64,000 bases of DNA from NCBI RefSeq assembly GCF_023715445.1, contig NZ_JAMBOD010000001.1:930001-994000 (forward strand). The letters are read 5' to 3'. Origin of the DNA: Fictibacillus nanhaiensis. Lineage in GTDB: Bacteria; Bacillota; Bacilli; Bacillales; Fictibacillaceae. The notes under the pieces were generated by a model. It was not told the origin of the DNA, searched no databases, and was given only the letters and a program-made list of their open reading frames with translations. Position numbers and translations under genes: made by a program. Positions 54,789 to 62,854 of the stretch are shown piece after piece (the stretch's first letter is position 1; each line of letters opens with the position of its first letter).

Positions 54789-55967
54789 TTATACTTGATT
54801 CAATGCTTGTTGAAGATCACTCCAAATATCTTCCCATGCTTCCAAACCAACTGATAAGCGAAGCAGCTGATCCGTAATTCCCATCTTCATTCTGTTTTCT
54901 TCAGGAACTACGGCATGTGTCATCGTTGCTGGATGCTGAATCAATGTTTCAGCGTCTCCTAGGCTTACTGCTATTTTGGTGAGCTTCAAGGAATTCATAA
55001 ACTTTTGAGCAGCAGCCTTGTCTCCTTTAATTTCGAAACTGATCAGTCCGCCCGCATTCCTCATTTGTTTATTTGCAAGTTCATATTGAGGAAAATCAGT
55101 ATCTCCCGGGAATAACACTTTTTCTACAGCAGGATGTTCTTTTATGAGATCAGCAAGCTTTTTGGCATTCTCGCAATGGCGGTCCATACGAACTGGCAGA
55201 GTTTTTATCCCTCTCAACAGAAGCCAAGCATCAAACGGAGACATAACTCCACCAATATCTTTTTGCGTTGTCATTGCAAGATGGCTCATAAGTTCCTTGC
55301 TTCCTACAGCAAGCCCGCCTATAACATCTCCATGCCCGCAAAGATATTTCGTAGCGCTATGGATAACAACATCACAGCCTAAATCCAATGGGCGCTGCAA
55401 ATATGGAGAGGAAAAAGTATTATCTACAACCACCGGAATTCCATATTCTTTTGCAACACCAGCTACCATCTCCAGGTCAACAAGCTTCATCGTTGGGTTA
55501 ATAGGAGACTCTATATAGATTACGGTTGTGTGATCTGTTATTGCTGCTCTTATTGATTCCTCGTTATGCATCGGATGAAAATCATGCGTTATATGAAATT
55601 TTTCTTCCATAAGCTGTAAAAGTCCAAAAGTGCAGCCATAAACACCTTCAGAACAAAGAACGTGGTCACCTGTTTTTGTTAGACCAATTAAAATGGCTGA
55701 TACAGCAGCCATGCCTGAACCAAAAGCCAGACCTTTTTCACCATTTTCCATTGAAGCAATTCTCTCTTCAAGCATCGCTACAGTTGGATTGCTTAACCTT
55801 GAATAAATGTATCCTTCTTGTTCACCAGCAAAACGGCTGGCTCCTGTTTCCGCAGTATCAAAAACAAACGTTGAAGTTTGAAAGATAGGCGGAGATAGAC
55901 TACCGTGGTGCTGAAGTGCATGATACCCCTTATGAATGACTTCTGTCTCAAAGCGTTTTGTTTCCAT
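54789..55967 (-). CDS. Methionine gamma-lyase-like PLP enzyme
   Basis: A 392-residue Cys/Met metabolism PLP enzyme. Features are the tetramer-interface YSRLSNPTVAMLEERIA, GSGMAAVSA, the PLP Lys207 in HSATKYLCGHGD, VDNTFSSPYLQRP and ESPINPTMKLVD. Cys112 in VYGCTFGLL matches the cysteine that marks methionine gamma-lyases; cystathionine enzymes have another residue. The probable reaction is methionine to methanethiol, 2-oxobutyrate and ammonia. It lacks a metC/metI partner. Upstream is a good promoter, a cre site at 55997-56012 and a large inverted repeat. Cystathionine gamma-lyase activity remains possible. Confidence 0.82.
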   Translation of the reverse strand: METKRFETEVIHKGYHALQHHGSLSPPIFQTSTFVFDTAETGASRFAGEQEGYIYSRLSNPTVAMLEERIASMENGEKGLAFGSGMAAVSAILIGLTKTGDHVLCSEGVYGCTFGLLQLMEEKFHITHDFHPMHNEESIRAAITDHTTVIYIESPINPTMKLVDLEMVAGVAKEYGIPVVVDNTFSSPYLQRPLDLGCDVVIHSATKYLCGHGDVIGGLAVGSKELMSHLAMTTQKDIGGVMSPFDAWLLLRGIKTLPVRMDRHCENAKKLADLIKEHPAVEKVLFPGDTDFPQYELANKQMRNAGGLISFEIKGDKAAAQKFMNSLKLTKIAVSLGDAETLIQHPATMTHAVVPEENRMKMGITDQLLRLSVGLEAWEDIWSDLQQALNQV

Positions 55968-55996
55968 TTAAAGTTCTCCTTTTAGGACGATTTAAA

Positions 55997-56012
55997 ATGT
56001 AAGCGCTTTCTT
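55997..56012. promoter_or_regulatory. cre site downstream of the lyase promoter
   Basis: ATGTAAGCGCTTTCTT fits WTGNAANCGNWNNCWW at every position. Placed about 8-23 bases after the expected transcription start, a position typical of CcpA repression. Confidence 0.75.
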
Positions 56013-56019
56013 TATTATT

Positions 56020-56048
56020 ATCATATATGATTCAGACTTATTTTACAA
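56020..56048 (-). promoter_or_regulatory. Promoter of the lyase gene
   Basis: On the minus strand TTGTAA (56043-56048), 17 bases, TATGAT (56020-56025). Confidence 0.7.
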
Positions 56049-56086
56049 ATTGTCCTAAAAAATTTATGATGGATACCAGAATAAAG

Positions 56087-56116
56087 TTGACATATTGGTT
56101 CAAAAAAGATTATACT
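56087..56116 (+). promoter_or_regulatory. Strong promoter of rpsD
   Basis: TTGACA (56087-56092) and TATACT (56111-56116) with an 18-base spacer (17 if TTATAC is used). Confidence 0.85.
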
Positions 56117-56122
56117 GTTCTT

Positions 56123-56314
56123 TGTGTAAAATAAGTAGCACTGTGCCCATCAACAGTTATTATTTTGTACCTTAATTCTTTAATGATTAAGGAACACCGT
56201 GTAGCTTCATGGCTGCTGAAGTGAAAGTGTTTTTCATACAAAATAAGCTTTTGAAAAGGTCATAGTCACTGTATTGTTTTAACACAAAACAAACAAGTGA
56301 AGGAGGAGTCAATA
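56123..56314 (+). promoter_or_regulatory. rpsD leader, candidate S4 autoregulatory region
   Basis: A leader of about 190 bases precedes rpsD, with several short inverted segments such as ACCTTAATTC/GATTAAGGA near 56170-56195. In B. subtilis S4 binds its own leader to repress translation. I did not derive the structure here; the assignment is from gene context and leader length. Confidence 0.5.
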
Positions 56315-56917
56315 ATGGCTCGTTATACAGGTTCAACATGGAAAGTTTCCCGTCGTCTTGGAATTTCTCTAAGCGGAACAGGAAAAGAATTATCAAAGCG
56401 TCCTTACGCTCCAGGACAACATGGTCCTACTCAACGTAAAAAAATCTCTGAATATGGTTTACAACTACAAGAGAAGCAAAAGCTTCGTTTCATGTACGGT
56501 GTAAATGAGCGTCAATTCCGCCGCATTTTCAATGATGCTGGAAAAATGCCTGGTATCCATGGTGAAAACTTCATGGCACTACTAGAAGCTCGTTTAGACA
56601 ACGTTGTTTACCGTCTTGGTCTTGCTCGTACTCGTCGTGCAGCTCGTCAATTAGTAAACCACGGTCACATCACAGTAAACGGAAAGCGTGTAGACATCGC
56701 TTCTTACCGTCTTTCTGCTGGAGATGTAATCGGTGTACGAGAAAAGTCACGCAACCTTTCAGCAATTAAAGAAGCAATCGAAGTAAATAACTTCGTACCT
56801 GACTTCTTAACATTTGATGAAAACAAATTGGAAGGTACTTTCACACGCTTACCAGAGCGTTCTGAGCTTCCAGCTGAGATCACAGAACAACTTATCGTTG
56901 AATACTACTCTCGTTAA
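56315..56917 (+). CDS. rpsD: 30S ribosomal protein S4
   Basis: Primary 16S rRNA-binding protein and translation autoregulator. With the ATG at 56315 (AAGGAGGAG seven bases upstream) it has 200 residues, starting [20 protein letters not shown]. It has [40 protein letters not shown], the S4 RNA-binding domain (about 92-155). The N-terminal domain lacks the four zinc-binding cysteines found in some bacteria, so it is of the zinc-free type. A GTG six codons upstream is an extension into the leader. It is a monocistronic gene here, as in B. subtilis. Confidence 0.98.
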   Translation: MARYTGSTWKVSRRLGISLSGTGKELSKRPYAPGQHGPTQRKKISEYGLQLQEKQKLRFMYGVNERQFRRIFNDAGKMPGIHGENFMALLEARLDNVVYRLGLARTRRAARQLVNHGHITVNGKRVDIASYRLSAGDVIGVREKSRNLSAIKEAIEVNNFVPDFLTFDENKLEGTFTRLPERSELPAEITEQLIVEYYSR

Positions 56918-56920
56918 GTT

Positions 56921-56960
56921 TAAAAAACCTGAATCCCTTTTACGGGCTTCAGGTTTTTTC
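56921..56960 (+). terminator. Terminator of rpsD
   Basis: AAAAAACCTGAA-CCC and GGG-TTCAGGTTTTTT arms with T-run. Confidence 0.93.
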
Positions 56961-57052
56961 TTTTTATCAAAAAATGAACTTTAAGTTTTAAGCGGTACAG
57001 TAAGTTGAGCGTTTACGGTACGTGTTCTTTTATTTATTACACGTTCGCCCAA

Positions 57053-57170
57053 TAACTTCTTGTTTTCGCTCCAACTTCCCTGAGTTTCGCCCCATAATCC
57101 AATGTTTCGCTCAACAGACCGTAAGTTTCGCTCAATCTCCGTTTTGTTTCGCCCCGTACACCAATTTTAC
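57053..57170. repeat. Intergenic array C: five to six units with core GTTTCGCYC
   Basis: TTCGC cores start at 57054, 57065, 57086, 57106, 57127 and 57148, the last four intervals being 21, 20, 21 and 21 bp. GTTTCGC(T/C)C is conserved in the last four copies (the one at 57065 has an extra T) and the bases between are not. It occupies the space between the rpsD terminator and the next terminator; the remaining bases 56961-57052 show no other signal. Confidence 0.85.
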
Positions 57171-57183
57171 AGAAATAAGACAA

Positions 57184-57254
57184 TAAAAAAAGAGTAAAGC
57201 TGACCTTTAATTGCACACTAAGTGTACATGATTAGGCCAGCCTGTCTCTTTTCA
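57184..57254 (-). terminator. Long terminator of the aldo/keto reductase gene
   Basis: AAAAGAG...CTCTTTTTTT flanks an imperfect stem (GGCTGGCCT with AGGTCAGCT) with TGTACACTTAGTGTGCA at the tip; T-run on the minus strand. The stretch from 57255 to 57329 shows nothing further. Confidence 0.8.
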
Positions 57255-57329
57255 TAATAATTTCTTAAATTTACTTGCTTTTTTGTCTAGTACTAGTCCT
57301 GAAATTTCTATTCTAGGAAATAGCCTTAC

Positions 57330-58232
57330 TTAATCTACTTCTTTCCCCATGCTTTCCTGTAAAATATAAAACCATTGTTCACGAGACAAAGTAATTTTCG
57401 TTGCGTTAATTGCGGATTGAATACGGTTCATTTGTCCGCTTCCGACAATCGGCATTACGCCGGCAGGATGAGCAAGAAGCCATGCATAGGCCACTTCATC
57501 GATCGACGACGCACCTGTTTCTTGTGCTACTTTCTCAAGAGCATTTCTTGTTCTTAGACTTTTTTCACTTTCCCCTTTAAATAGTCTTCCTCCAGCTAGA
57601 GGAGACCACGCCATAGGTTTGATTTTTTCTTTTTGAAGATAGTTAATCGTTCCGTCAAAGAATGGCTCTTCATGCAACACTGACAATTCGATTTGGTTTG
57701 TCACCAAGGGACCATTGTATTCATGCTGCAGCATTTCCATCTGCCTTGGTGTGAAGTTTGAAACTCCAAAATGCCTTACTTTCCCTTGTTCTTTTAATTG
57801 ATGAAATGCTTCAGCTGTTTCGGATGGATCCATAAAAGGATCTGGACGATGTATCAGGAGTACATCAATATAATCTGTTGTCATCTTTTGCAGTGAATTC
57901 TCTGCAGATGAAATAATATGCTCCTTGCTTGTGTCGTAGGATTTCTGCTTATGATGCGGCCGATTTTCCGATACCAGTTTAATTCCGCACTTTGTAACGA
58001 TCTGAATTTCTTTTCTCAAAGATGGCTTTAGAGCCAGGGCTTGTCCAAAGATTTCTTCACACATATAGTTTCCATAAATATCTGCATGGTCAAACGTTGT
58101 GATGCCCGCTTCTAAACATTGTTCGATAAGATGAAGCAGTCCTTCAGCCGATAAATCCCATTCTGCTAACCGCCAGTGTCCGTGAATAATTTGTGAAAAG
58201 TGCAGATCATCTGCCATTTGAATTCTTTTCAT
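57330..58232 (-). CDS. Aldo/keto reductase, YdhF-like
   Basis: A 300-residue NADPH-dependent reductase with the beta/alpha-barrel AKR signatures. Catalytic Asp and Tyr are in FDHADIYGNYMCEEIFGQAL (about 47-66; Asp and Tyr of the tetrad), Lys in IVTKCGIKL, and His in VLLIHRPDP. NADP-binding motifs are GVSNFTPRQM and PIVGSGQMNRI near the C-terminus. The closest subgroup is E. coli YdhF-type oxidoreductases of unknown physiological substrate. ATG start. It follows tyrS after 63 bases containing a hairpin without a T-run. Confidence 0.88.
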   Translation of the reverse strand: MKRIQMADDLHFSQIIHGHWRLAEWDLSAEGLLHLIEQCLEAGITTFDHADIYGNYMCEEIFGQALALKPSLRKEIQIVTKCGIKLVSENRPHHKQKSYDTSKEHIISSAENSLQKMTTDYIDVLLIHRPDPFMDPSETAEAFHQLKEQGKVRHFGVSNFTPRQMEMLQHEYNGPLVTNQIELSVLHEEPFFDGTINYLQKEKIKPMAWSPLAGGRLFKGESEKSLRTRNALEKVAQETGASSIDEVAYAWLLAHPAGVMPIVGSGQMNRIQSAINATKITLSREQWFYILQESMGKEVD

Positions 58233-58260
58233 CGTTGCACATCCTTTACATGAAATAGTG

Positions 58261-58284
58261 AAGAACCCTATGAAAAGGGTTCTT
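58261..58284 (-). other. Hairpin downstream of tyrS
   Basis: AAGAACCC and GGGTTCTT form a stem, but no T-run follows on the minus strand. This may only partly stop transcription, so tyrS read-through into the reductase gene is possible. Confidence 0.55.
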
Positions 58285-58295
58285 CCTTATATCGT

Positions 58296-59555
58296 TTAGT
58301 ATCTGATTAACGTGTACTTCTTCTTCCCTCTTCTAAGGATTACAAAACGATTTTCGATTCTATCTTTTTCCCCAATCGTGTATTCCAGGTCTTGAACTTT
58401 CTCGCCATTTACAGAAACTGCTCCGTTCGTTATATCTTCTCTTGCCTGACGTTTAGATGGAGAGATCTTTGCTTCAACTAAAAGGTCAACAATGTTCATG
58501 TCTGCCTGGTTCTCTACTGTAAACGAAGGAACATCTTTAAAACCTTGTTCGATTTCATTTGCAGTAAGGTCAGAAAGATTTCCGCTAAATAATGCTTCTG
58601 TAATTTTTACAGCCTGCAGGTACGCTTCTTCACCGTGTACTAATGTCGTTACTTCACGTCCTAAAGCTTTTTGAGCCTCACGCTTCTCGGGTGCTTCGGC
58701 CATTGATTTTTCAAGTTCTGCAATTTGTTCCTTTGTCAGGAATGTGAAGTATTTCAGCCAATTCATTACATCCGCATCAGCTGCATTCACCCAGAACTGG
58801 TAGAACTCATATGGCGTTGTTTTTTCAGCATCAAGCCAAATTGTTCCTGATGCCGTTTTTCCGAATTTTGTGCCATCCGCTTTTGTGATCAAAGGAATCG
58901 TTAAACCAAATGCTTTATCTTCTTCACCTGAACGACGGATCAGCTCCATTCCAGCTGTAATGTTGCCCCATTGGTCACTTCCACCGATCTGTAATTTCAC
59001 ATCTTCTTTTTTGAATAGATTTAAGAAGTCATAGGATTGCAAAATCATGTAGGAAAACTCTGTAAAAGAAATTCCCCCTTCTAAACGGGAATCAACAGAA
59101 TCCTTGGCAAGCATGTAGTTAACAGAAAAGTTCTTCCCTACATCACGAAGAAATTCGATCACAGTCAGTTCACTTAGCCAGTCGTAGTTATTTACTGGTT
59201 TAGCAGGATTGCCTTCTCTTTCAAAATCAAGAAGTCTAGATAACTGATTTTTGATTTTTTCTGTCCATTGAACAACCACTTCAGCTTCATTTAGAATACG
59301 TTCTGTTTGTCTTCCGCTTGGATCCCCAATTAATCCTGTACCTCCGCCAACTAGCGCAAACGGCTGATGTCCTGCCTCTTGAAATCTTCTTAACGTAAGG
59401 ATCGGCAATAAATTACCAATATGAAGACTGTCAGCTGTCGGATCAAAACCGCAGTATAGCTTTACCATCCCGCTTTCAAGCTCTTTTTCAAGTCCTTCTC
59501 GATCGGTAACTTGATTAAGAAGACCTCTAAATTCCAAGTCTTGTAAAATGTTCAT
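58296..59555 (-). CDS. tyrS: Tyrosyl-tRNA synthetase TyrS
   Basis: Charges tRNA-Tyr. The 419-residue class I enzyme has the HIGH-type motif SLHIGNLLPIL (about 43-53), the Tyr-binding QIGGSDQWGNITAG, and the KMSKS-type loop GTKFGKTASG. A C-terminal S4-like domain (about 350-415; VDLLVEAKISPSKRQAREDITNGAVSVNG) follows. It starts MNILQDLEFRGLLNQ with AGAAAGGAAAG upstream. A T-box leader precedes it, so expression responds to uncharged tRNA-Tyr. It is the TyrS form (not TyrZ), judged by length and the rpsD/acsA context. Confidence 0.98.
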   Translation of the reverse strand: MNILQDLEFRGLLNQVTDREGLEKELESGMVKLYCGFDPTADSLHIGNLLPILTLRRFQEAGHQPFALVGGGTGLIGDPSGRQTERILNEAEVVVQWTEKIKNQLSRLLDFEREGNPAKPVNNYDWLSELTVIEFLRDVGKNFSVNYMLAKDSVDSRLEGGISFTEFSYMILQSYDFLNLFKKEDVKLQIGGSDQWGNITAGMELIRRSGEEDKAFGLTIPLITKADGTKFGKTASGTIWLDAEKTTPYEFYQFWVNAADADVMNWLKYFTFLTKEQIAELEKSMAEAPEKREAQKALGREVTTLVHGEEAYLQAVKITEALFSGNLSDLTANEIEQGFKDVPSFTVENQADMNIVDLLVEAKISPSKRQAREDITNGAVSVNGEKVQDLEYTIGEKDRIENRFVILRRGKKKYTLIRY

Positions 59556-59587
59556 TTTTTTCTTTCCTTTCTGTTTTTAATGGCAAT

Positions 59588-59618
59588 AAAAAAAGTCCCT
59601 TTCAAATTGAAAGGGACG
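59588..59618 (-). terminator. T-box terminator hairpin of tyrS
   Basis: AAGTCCCTTTC and GAAAGGGACGT arms around AAATT, then TTTTTTT on the minus strand, immediately after the T-box. Confidence 0.9.
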
Positions 59619-59850
59619 TGATTACAATCTCGCGGTACCACCCTAATTAAAAGCTTACAAAAAAAGCTTTTCACTTCATTTTATAACGGTTTTATCCGGT
59701 TCCTTGCTACTGAATGGTTCACAAGGACAGCTCCAGGAGGTAATTCACGAAATGTCTATGTACTGGTTTGCATCAACCACCAGTTTTCTGAAACAGGGAG
59801 ACACCTGCTACTTATTCCTATCAAAGCTTTATCATTATTATGTTCTTTTA
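59588..59850 (-). promoter_or_regulatory. T-box riboswitch of tyrS
   Basis: On the minus strand AGGGTGGTACCGCGAG (the T-box that base-pairs with the tRNA acceptor end, 59629-59644) precedes the terminator. Upstream lies an RNA of about 180 bases with the stem I region. A TAC (Tyr) codon at 59760-59762, followed by A, is a plausible specifier in CCAGTACATAG. Uncharged tRNA-Tyr is expected to favour the antiterminator. A TTGACA-type -35 (complement of 59875-59880) lies upstream. Confidence 0.88.
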
Positions 59851-59941
59851 TTTTTACCATATGGACAAATTTCATGTCAATCTTAATCATTCAAAAAACT
59901 GCCCATTTTCACAATTCGACCGTATGTTATACTTATACACA

Positions 59942-59951
59942 GGGGGGGGGG
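59942..59951 (+). repeat. G10 homopolymer at the ribosome binding site of the PBP gene
   Basis: Ten consecutive G at 59942-59951, followed by AGTACCAA and the ATG at 59960, serve as the only Shine-Dalgarno sequence. Length changes would alter the ribosome site strength or spacing. Confidence 0.8.
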
Positions 59952-59959
59952 AGTACCAA

Positions 59960-62824
59960 ATGAAGTCTCATTTTGATGAACTTAAACAAAAATGGGAGAA
60001 ATTTGTCCACTTTTTGAATGAGAAAAGGATTATTCGAACAGCACGAATTACATATAACGTAACTTGGAACATGTTTTTGATCGTCACAGTACTTGCTGTT
60101 TTAGGCGGTGTTTTCGCTGCCGGCGTCGGAGCAGGTTTCTTTGCCTCACTTGTTAAGGATGAACCTGTACGCGCTTTCTCTGCTATGAGAGAAGACATCT
60201 ATAATTATGAAGAAACAAGTACAGTATACTTTGATGATAATCAATACATGGGCAAGCTTCAATCAGATTTGGACAGACAGGAAATCAGACTGAAGGACGT
60301 TTCTCCATTTGTTGTAAAAGCAGTTATCTCAACAGAAGACCAATATTTTTATGAACATGACGGAGTTGTTCCTAAGGCGATTCTGCGTGCCATGTATGAG
60401 GAATTCTCTGGTGCTGCAATCGTTACAGGCGGAAGTACGCTGACTCAGCAGCTAATAAAAAATCAGATTCTTACCAATGAAGTTTCTTTTGACAGAAAAG
60501 CAAAAGAAATTCTTCTAGCGATGCGTCTTGAAAAATTCTTTGAAAAAGATGAGATCCTGGAAGCCTATTTGAACATCGTACCATTTGGCCGTAATTCATC
60601 TGGCCGGAACATCGCCGGCATTCAGGCAGCGGCAGAAGGAATTTTTGGAGTTGATGCATCTAAGCTAAACCTTGCTCAATCAGCTTATATTGCAGGACTT
60701 CCAAAAAATCCATTCGTATACACGCCTTTTAATAATGGCGGTGAACCGAAAGAAGATATTTCAGCCGGCTTAAGACGCATGAATACGGTTCTGAGCAGAA
60801 TGCTGTCTGCAGGAGAGATTACGCAAGCCGAGTATGATGAAGCCATGAAGTATGATATTAAAAAGAACTTAACAACGAAAAAACAATCTTCCTTTGAAAA
60901 ATATCCGTTTTTAACAGTTGAAGTACAGCGACGAACAGTCGAAGTACTAACGAAATTAGAAGCAGAAAAAGACGGAAAAAAACTTGAGGATCTAACCCCT
61001 GAAGAATTAAAAGAATATCAGGATAACGCACGTACTCAAGTCAGACAAAAAGGAATAAAAATTCATACGACGATCAACCAAAAGATTTATGATGAGATGC
61101 AGCAGGTTGTAAAAAATGATGGTTTATTCGGACCTGATAATCAGTATGTCTATAACAGTAACGGTCAGCGAATAAAACTTGAAAAACCAGAGCCTGAAGA
61201 AGTTGGTGCAACATTAATTGATAATAAAACCGGAAAAATTATCAGTTTTGTTGGCGGACGTGATTTTAATAGAGAACAAACCAACCATGCAATGAGAGCA
61301 CCTCGCCAAAACGGATCAACAATGAAGCCATTGCTTGCTTATTCCTATGCTGTTGAAACTGGCAAGGTGCAACCTGGTACGATTGTACCGGATACTCCAA
61401 TCAATATTAATGGGTGGAAACCAAATAATTATGACATGGATTTCGATGGTCTTGTATCTGTTCGACATTCACTTAAGAAATCCAGAAATATACCTGCAAT
61501 CAGATCTTATCAACGAGTAGATCATACTAAAGCAACTGAAAAACTGATTCAGATGGGTGTGACAAGCCTTACTAAAGGTGACAGAACTAACAATGCAATG
61601 GCGCTTGGTGCTTTAGGTGTAGGAATTACTGTTGAAGAAAACGTAAATGCATTCTCTACATTTGCAAATAACGGTAAATTTCTTGATGCCTATATGATTG
61701 ATAGAATAGAAACAAATGACGGTGAAATAATCTACCAGCATAAAAGTGAACCTAAACAAGTTTTTAGTCCTCAAACATCTTACTTAATGATTGATATGAT
61801 GAGAGATGTACTTTCATCCGGTACAGCGGCTGGTGTGCCTCGAAAGCTTGCCTTCCAGTCTGATTGGGCTGGTAAGACAGGAACTACGAATGAAGATAAA
61901 GATTCATGGTTTGTAGCGTCAAACCCGAATGTCACATTCGGAGTTTGGATTGGTTATGACACACCAGCTGATTTATCCGGTAACACAGGTCAGCGGAACC
62001 AAACTATATGGGCTCAGCTTATAAATGCTGCACATAAACATGCGCCTCAACTTGTGGACCCTGAACAAAGATTTGCGATGCCATCAGGAATTGTACGCCG
62101 TGAAATCTGCGGAATATCTGGCAAACTTCCATCAGATCTATGCCGGAGTGCAGGTCTTGTAACAACTGATTTATTTAATGCAAAGTTTACTCCTAAAGAA
62201 GTGGACGATACATTAACAAGAGGACGTTATGTACTTGTTGGAGACGCAAAATATAAAGCACTGCCGACTACGCCAGAAGAATTTACGAAAGAAGGCGTGC
62301 TTATAAAAGAAGAGTTCTTAAAAGAACTCGGATTAGAAACATTGAATAAACTTACACAAAAGATTGATCTCTTGAACAACATTGTTCCTGAGAAAGAATT
62401 AAAAGAAAATGGCAAAGCCCCTTCACCAGTTGCAGGCACAAAGATGTCTGATGGCGTCTTAACGTGGTCAGCACATGGTGAGAATGATGTTATTGGATAT
62501 CGAATCTATCATTCAACTGATGGCACGTCCTTTAAGAAAATCGGTTCAGTTACAGCAGATAAAACTTCTGCAAAAGTTACGAATGGAGTTGTCTACGTGA
62601 CTGCCGTTGATATTGCTGGAAACGAATCAGCTGCTCAAACAAAGGTTCAGGTCGGTGAAAAGAAACCGCCGGCTGAACCGGGAACTCCTCCGCCTCCAGG
62701 TGAAGATGGAGAGAAACCTGATGAGCCACAGGATCCCCCGCCGCCGCCAACTGATCCAGGTACAGGGGATCCTCCACCAGCAACAACACAAAATAAAAAG
62801 AAAGACAAAAAACCCTCGAATTGA
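59960..62824 (+). CDS. Class A penicillin-binding protein (PBP1a family)
   Basis: Bifunctional peptidoglycan glycosyltransferase and transpeptidase. From the ATG at 59960 it has 954 residues: a cytoplasmic N-terminus, one membrane helix (about 36-62) and a GT51 domain. The GT51 domain has catalytic Glu126 in TEDQYFYEHDGV and TGGSTLTQQLIKN. The transpeptidase domain has Ser453 in NGSTMKPL (SxxK), SRN in KKSRNIPAI, and KTGTT at about 639. A fibronectin-III-like domain (about 815-890) and a Pro/Asp-rich tail end it. This architecture is that of B. subtilis PonA-like proteins, but the locus next to tyrS is not ponA. The ribosome site is a G10 tract. Confidence 0.95.
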   Translation: MKSHFDELKQKWEKFVHFLNEKRIIRTARITYNVTWNMFLIVTVLAVLGGVFAAGVGAGFFASLVKDEPVRAFSAMREDIYNYEETSTVYFDDNQYMGKLQSDLDRQEIRLKDVSPFVVKAVISTEDQYFYEHDGVVPKAILRAMYEEFSGAAIVTGGSTLTQQLIKNQILTNEVSFDRKAKEILLAMRLEKFFEKDEILEAYLNIVPFGRNSSGRNIAGIQAAAEGIFGVDASKLNLAQSAYIAGLPKNPFVYTPFNNGGEPKEDISAGLRRMNTVLSRMLSAGEITQAEYDEAMKYDIKKNLTTKKQSSFEKYPFLTVEVQRRTVEVLTKLEAEKDGKKLEDLTPEELKEYQDNARTQVRQKGIKIHTTINQKIYDEMQQVVKNDGLFGPDNQYVYNSNGQRIKLEKPEPEEVGATLIDNKTGKIISFVGGRDFNREQTNHAMRAPRQNGSTMKPLLAYSYAVETGKVQPGTIVPDTPININGWKPNNYDMDFDGLVSVRHSLKKSRNIPAIRSYQRVDHTKATEKLIQMGVTSLTKGDRTNNAMALGALGVGITVEENVNAFSTFANNGKFLDAYMIDRIETNDGEIIYQHKSEPKQVFSPQTSYLMIDMMRDVLSSGTAAGVPRKLAFQSDWAGKTGTTNEDKDSWFVASNPNVTFGVWIGYDTPADLSGNTGQRNQTIWAQLINAAHKHAPQLVDPEQRFAMPSGIVRREICGISGKLPSDLCRSAGLVTTDLFNAKFTPKEVDDTLTRGRYVLVGDAKYKALPTTPEEFTKEGVLIKEEFLKELGLETLNKLTQKIDLLNNIVPEKELKENGKAPSPVAGTKMSDGVLTWSAHGENDVIGYRIYHSTDGTSFKKIGSVTADKTSAKVTNGVVYVTAVDIAGNESAAQTKVQVGEKKPPAEPGTPPPPGEDGEKPDEPQDPPPPPTDPGTGDPPPATTQNKKKDKKPSN

Positions 62825-62838
62825 TTTCGAGGGTTTTT
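62807..62838. terminator. Bidirectional terminator overlapping the PBP stop codon
   Basis: AAAAACCCTCGAA and TTCGAGGGTTTTT arms around TTGA; the PBP stop TGA is in the loop region. It can also serve acsA in the other direction. Confidence 0.9.
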
Positions 62839-62854
62839 GTTGTCCTTTATTCTT

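Larger units (their letters stand above)
55980..56060. promoter_or_regulatory. Inverted repeat flanking the lyase promoter
   Basis: TTTTAGGACGATTT (55980-55993) and AAATTGTCCTAAAA (56047-56060) are inverted with 13 of 14 bases matching. They lie 53 bp apart, one adjacent to the ribosome site and one at the -35, enclosing the -10 and the cre box. Possible paired operators. Confidence 0.55.

Noticed and set aside
55144-55518. Open frame of 124 codons on the + strand
   Set aside because: Antisense to the PLP enzyme gene, including its cofactor-binding segment.
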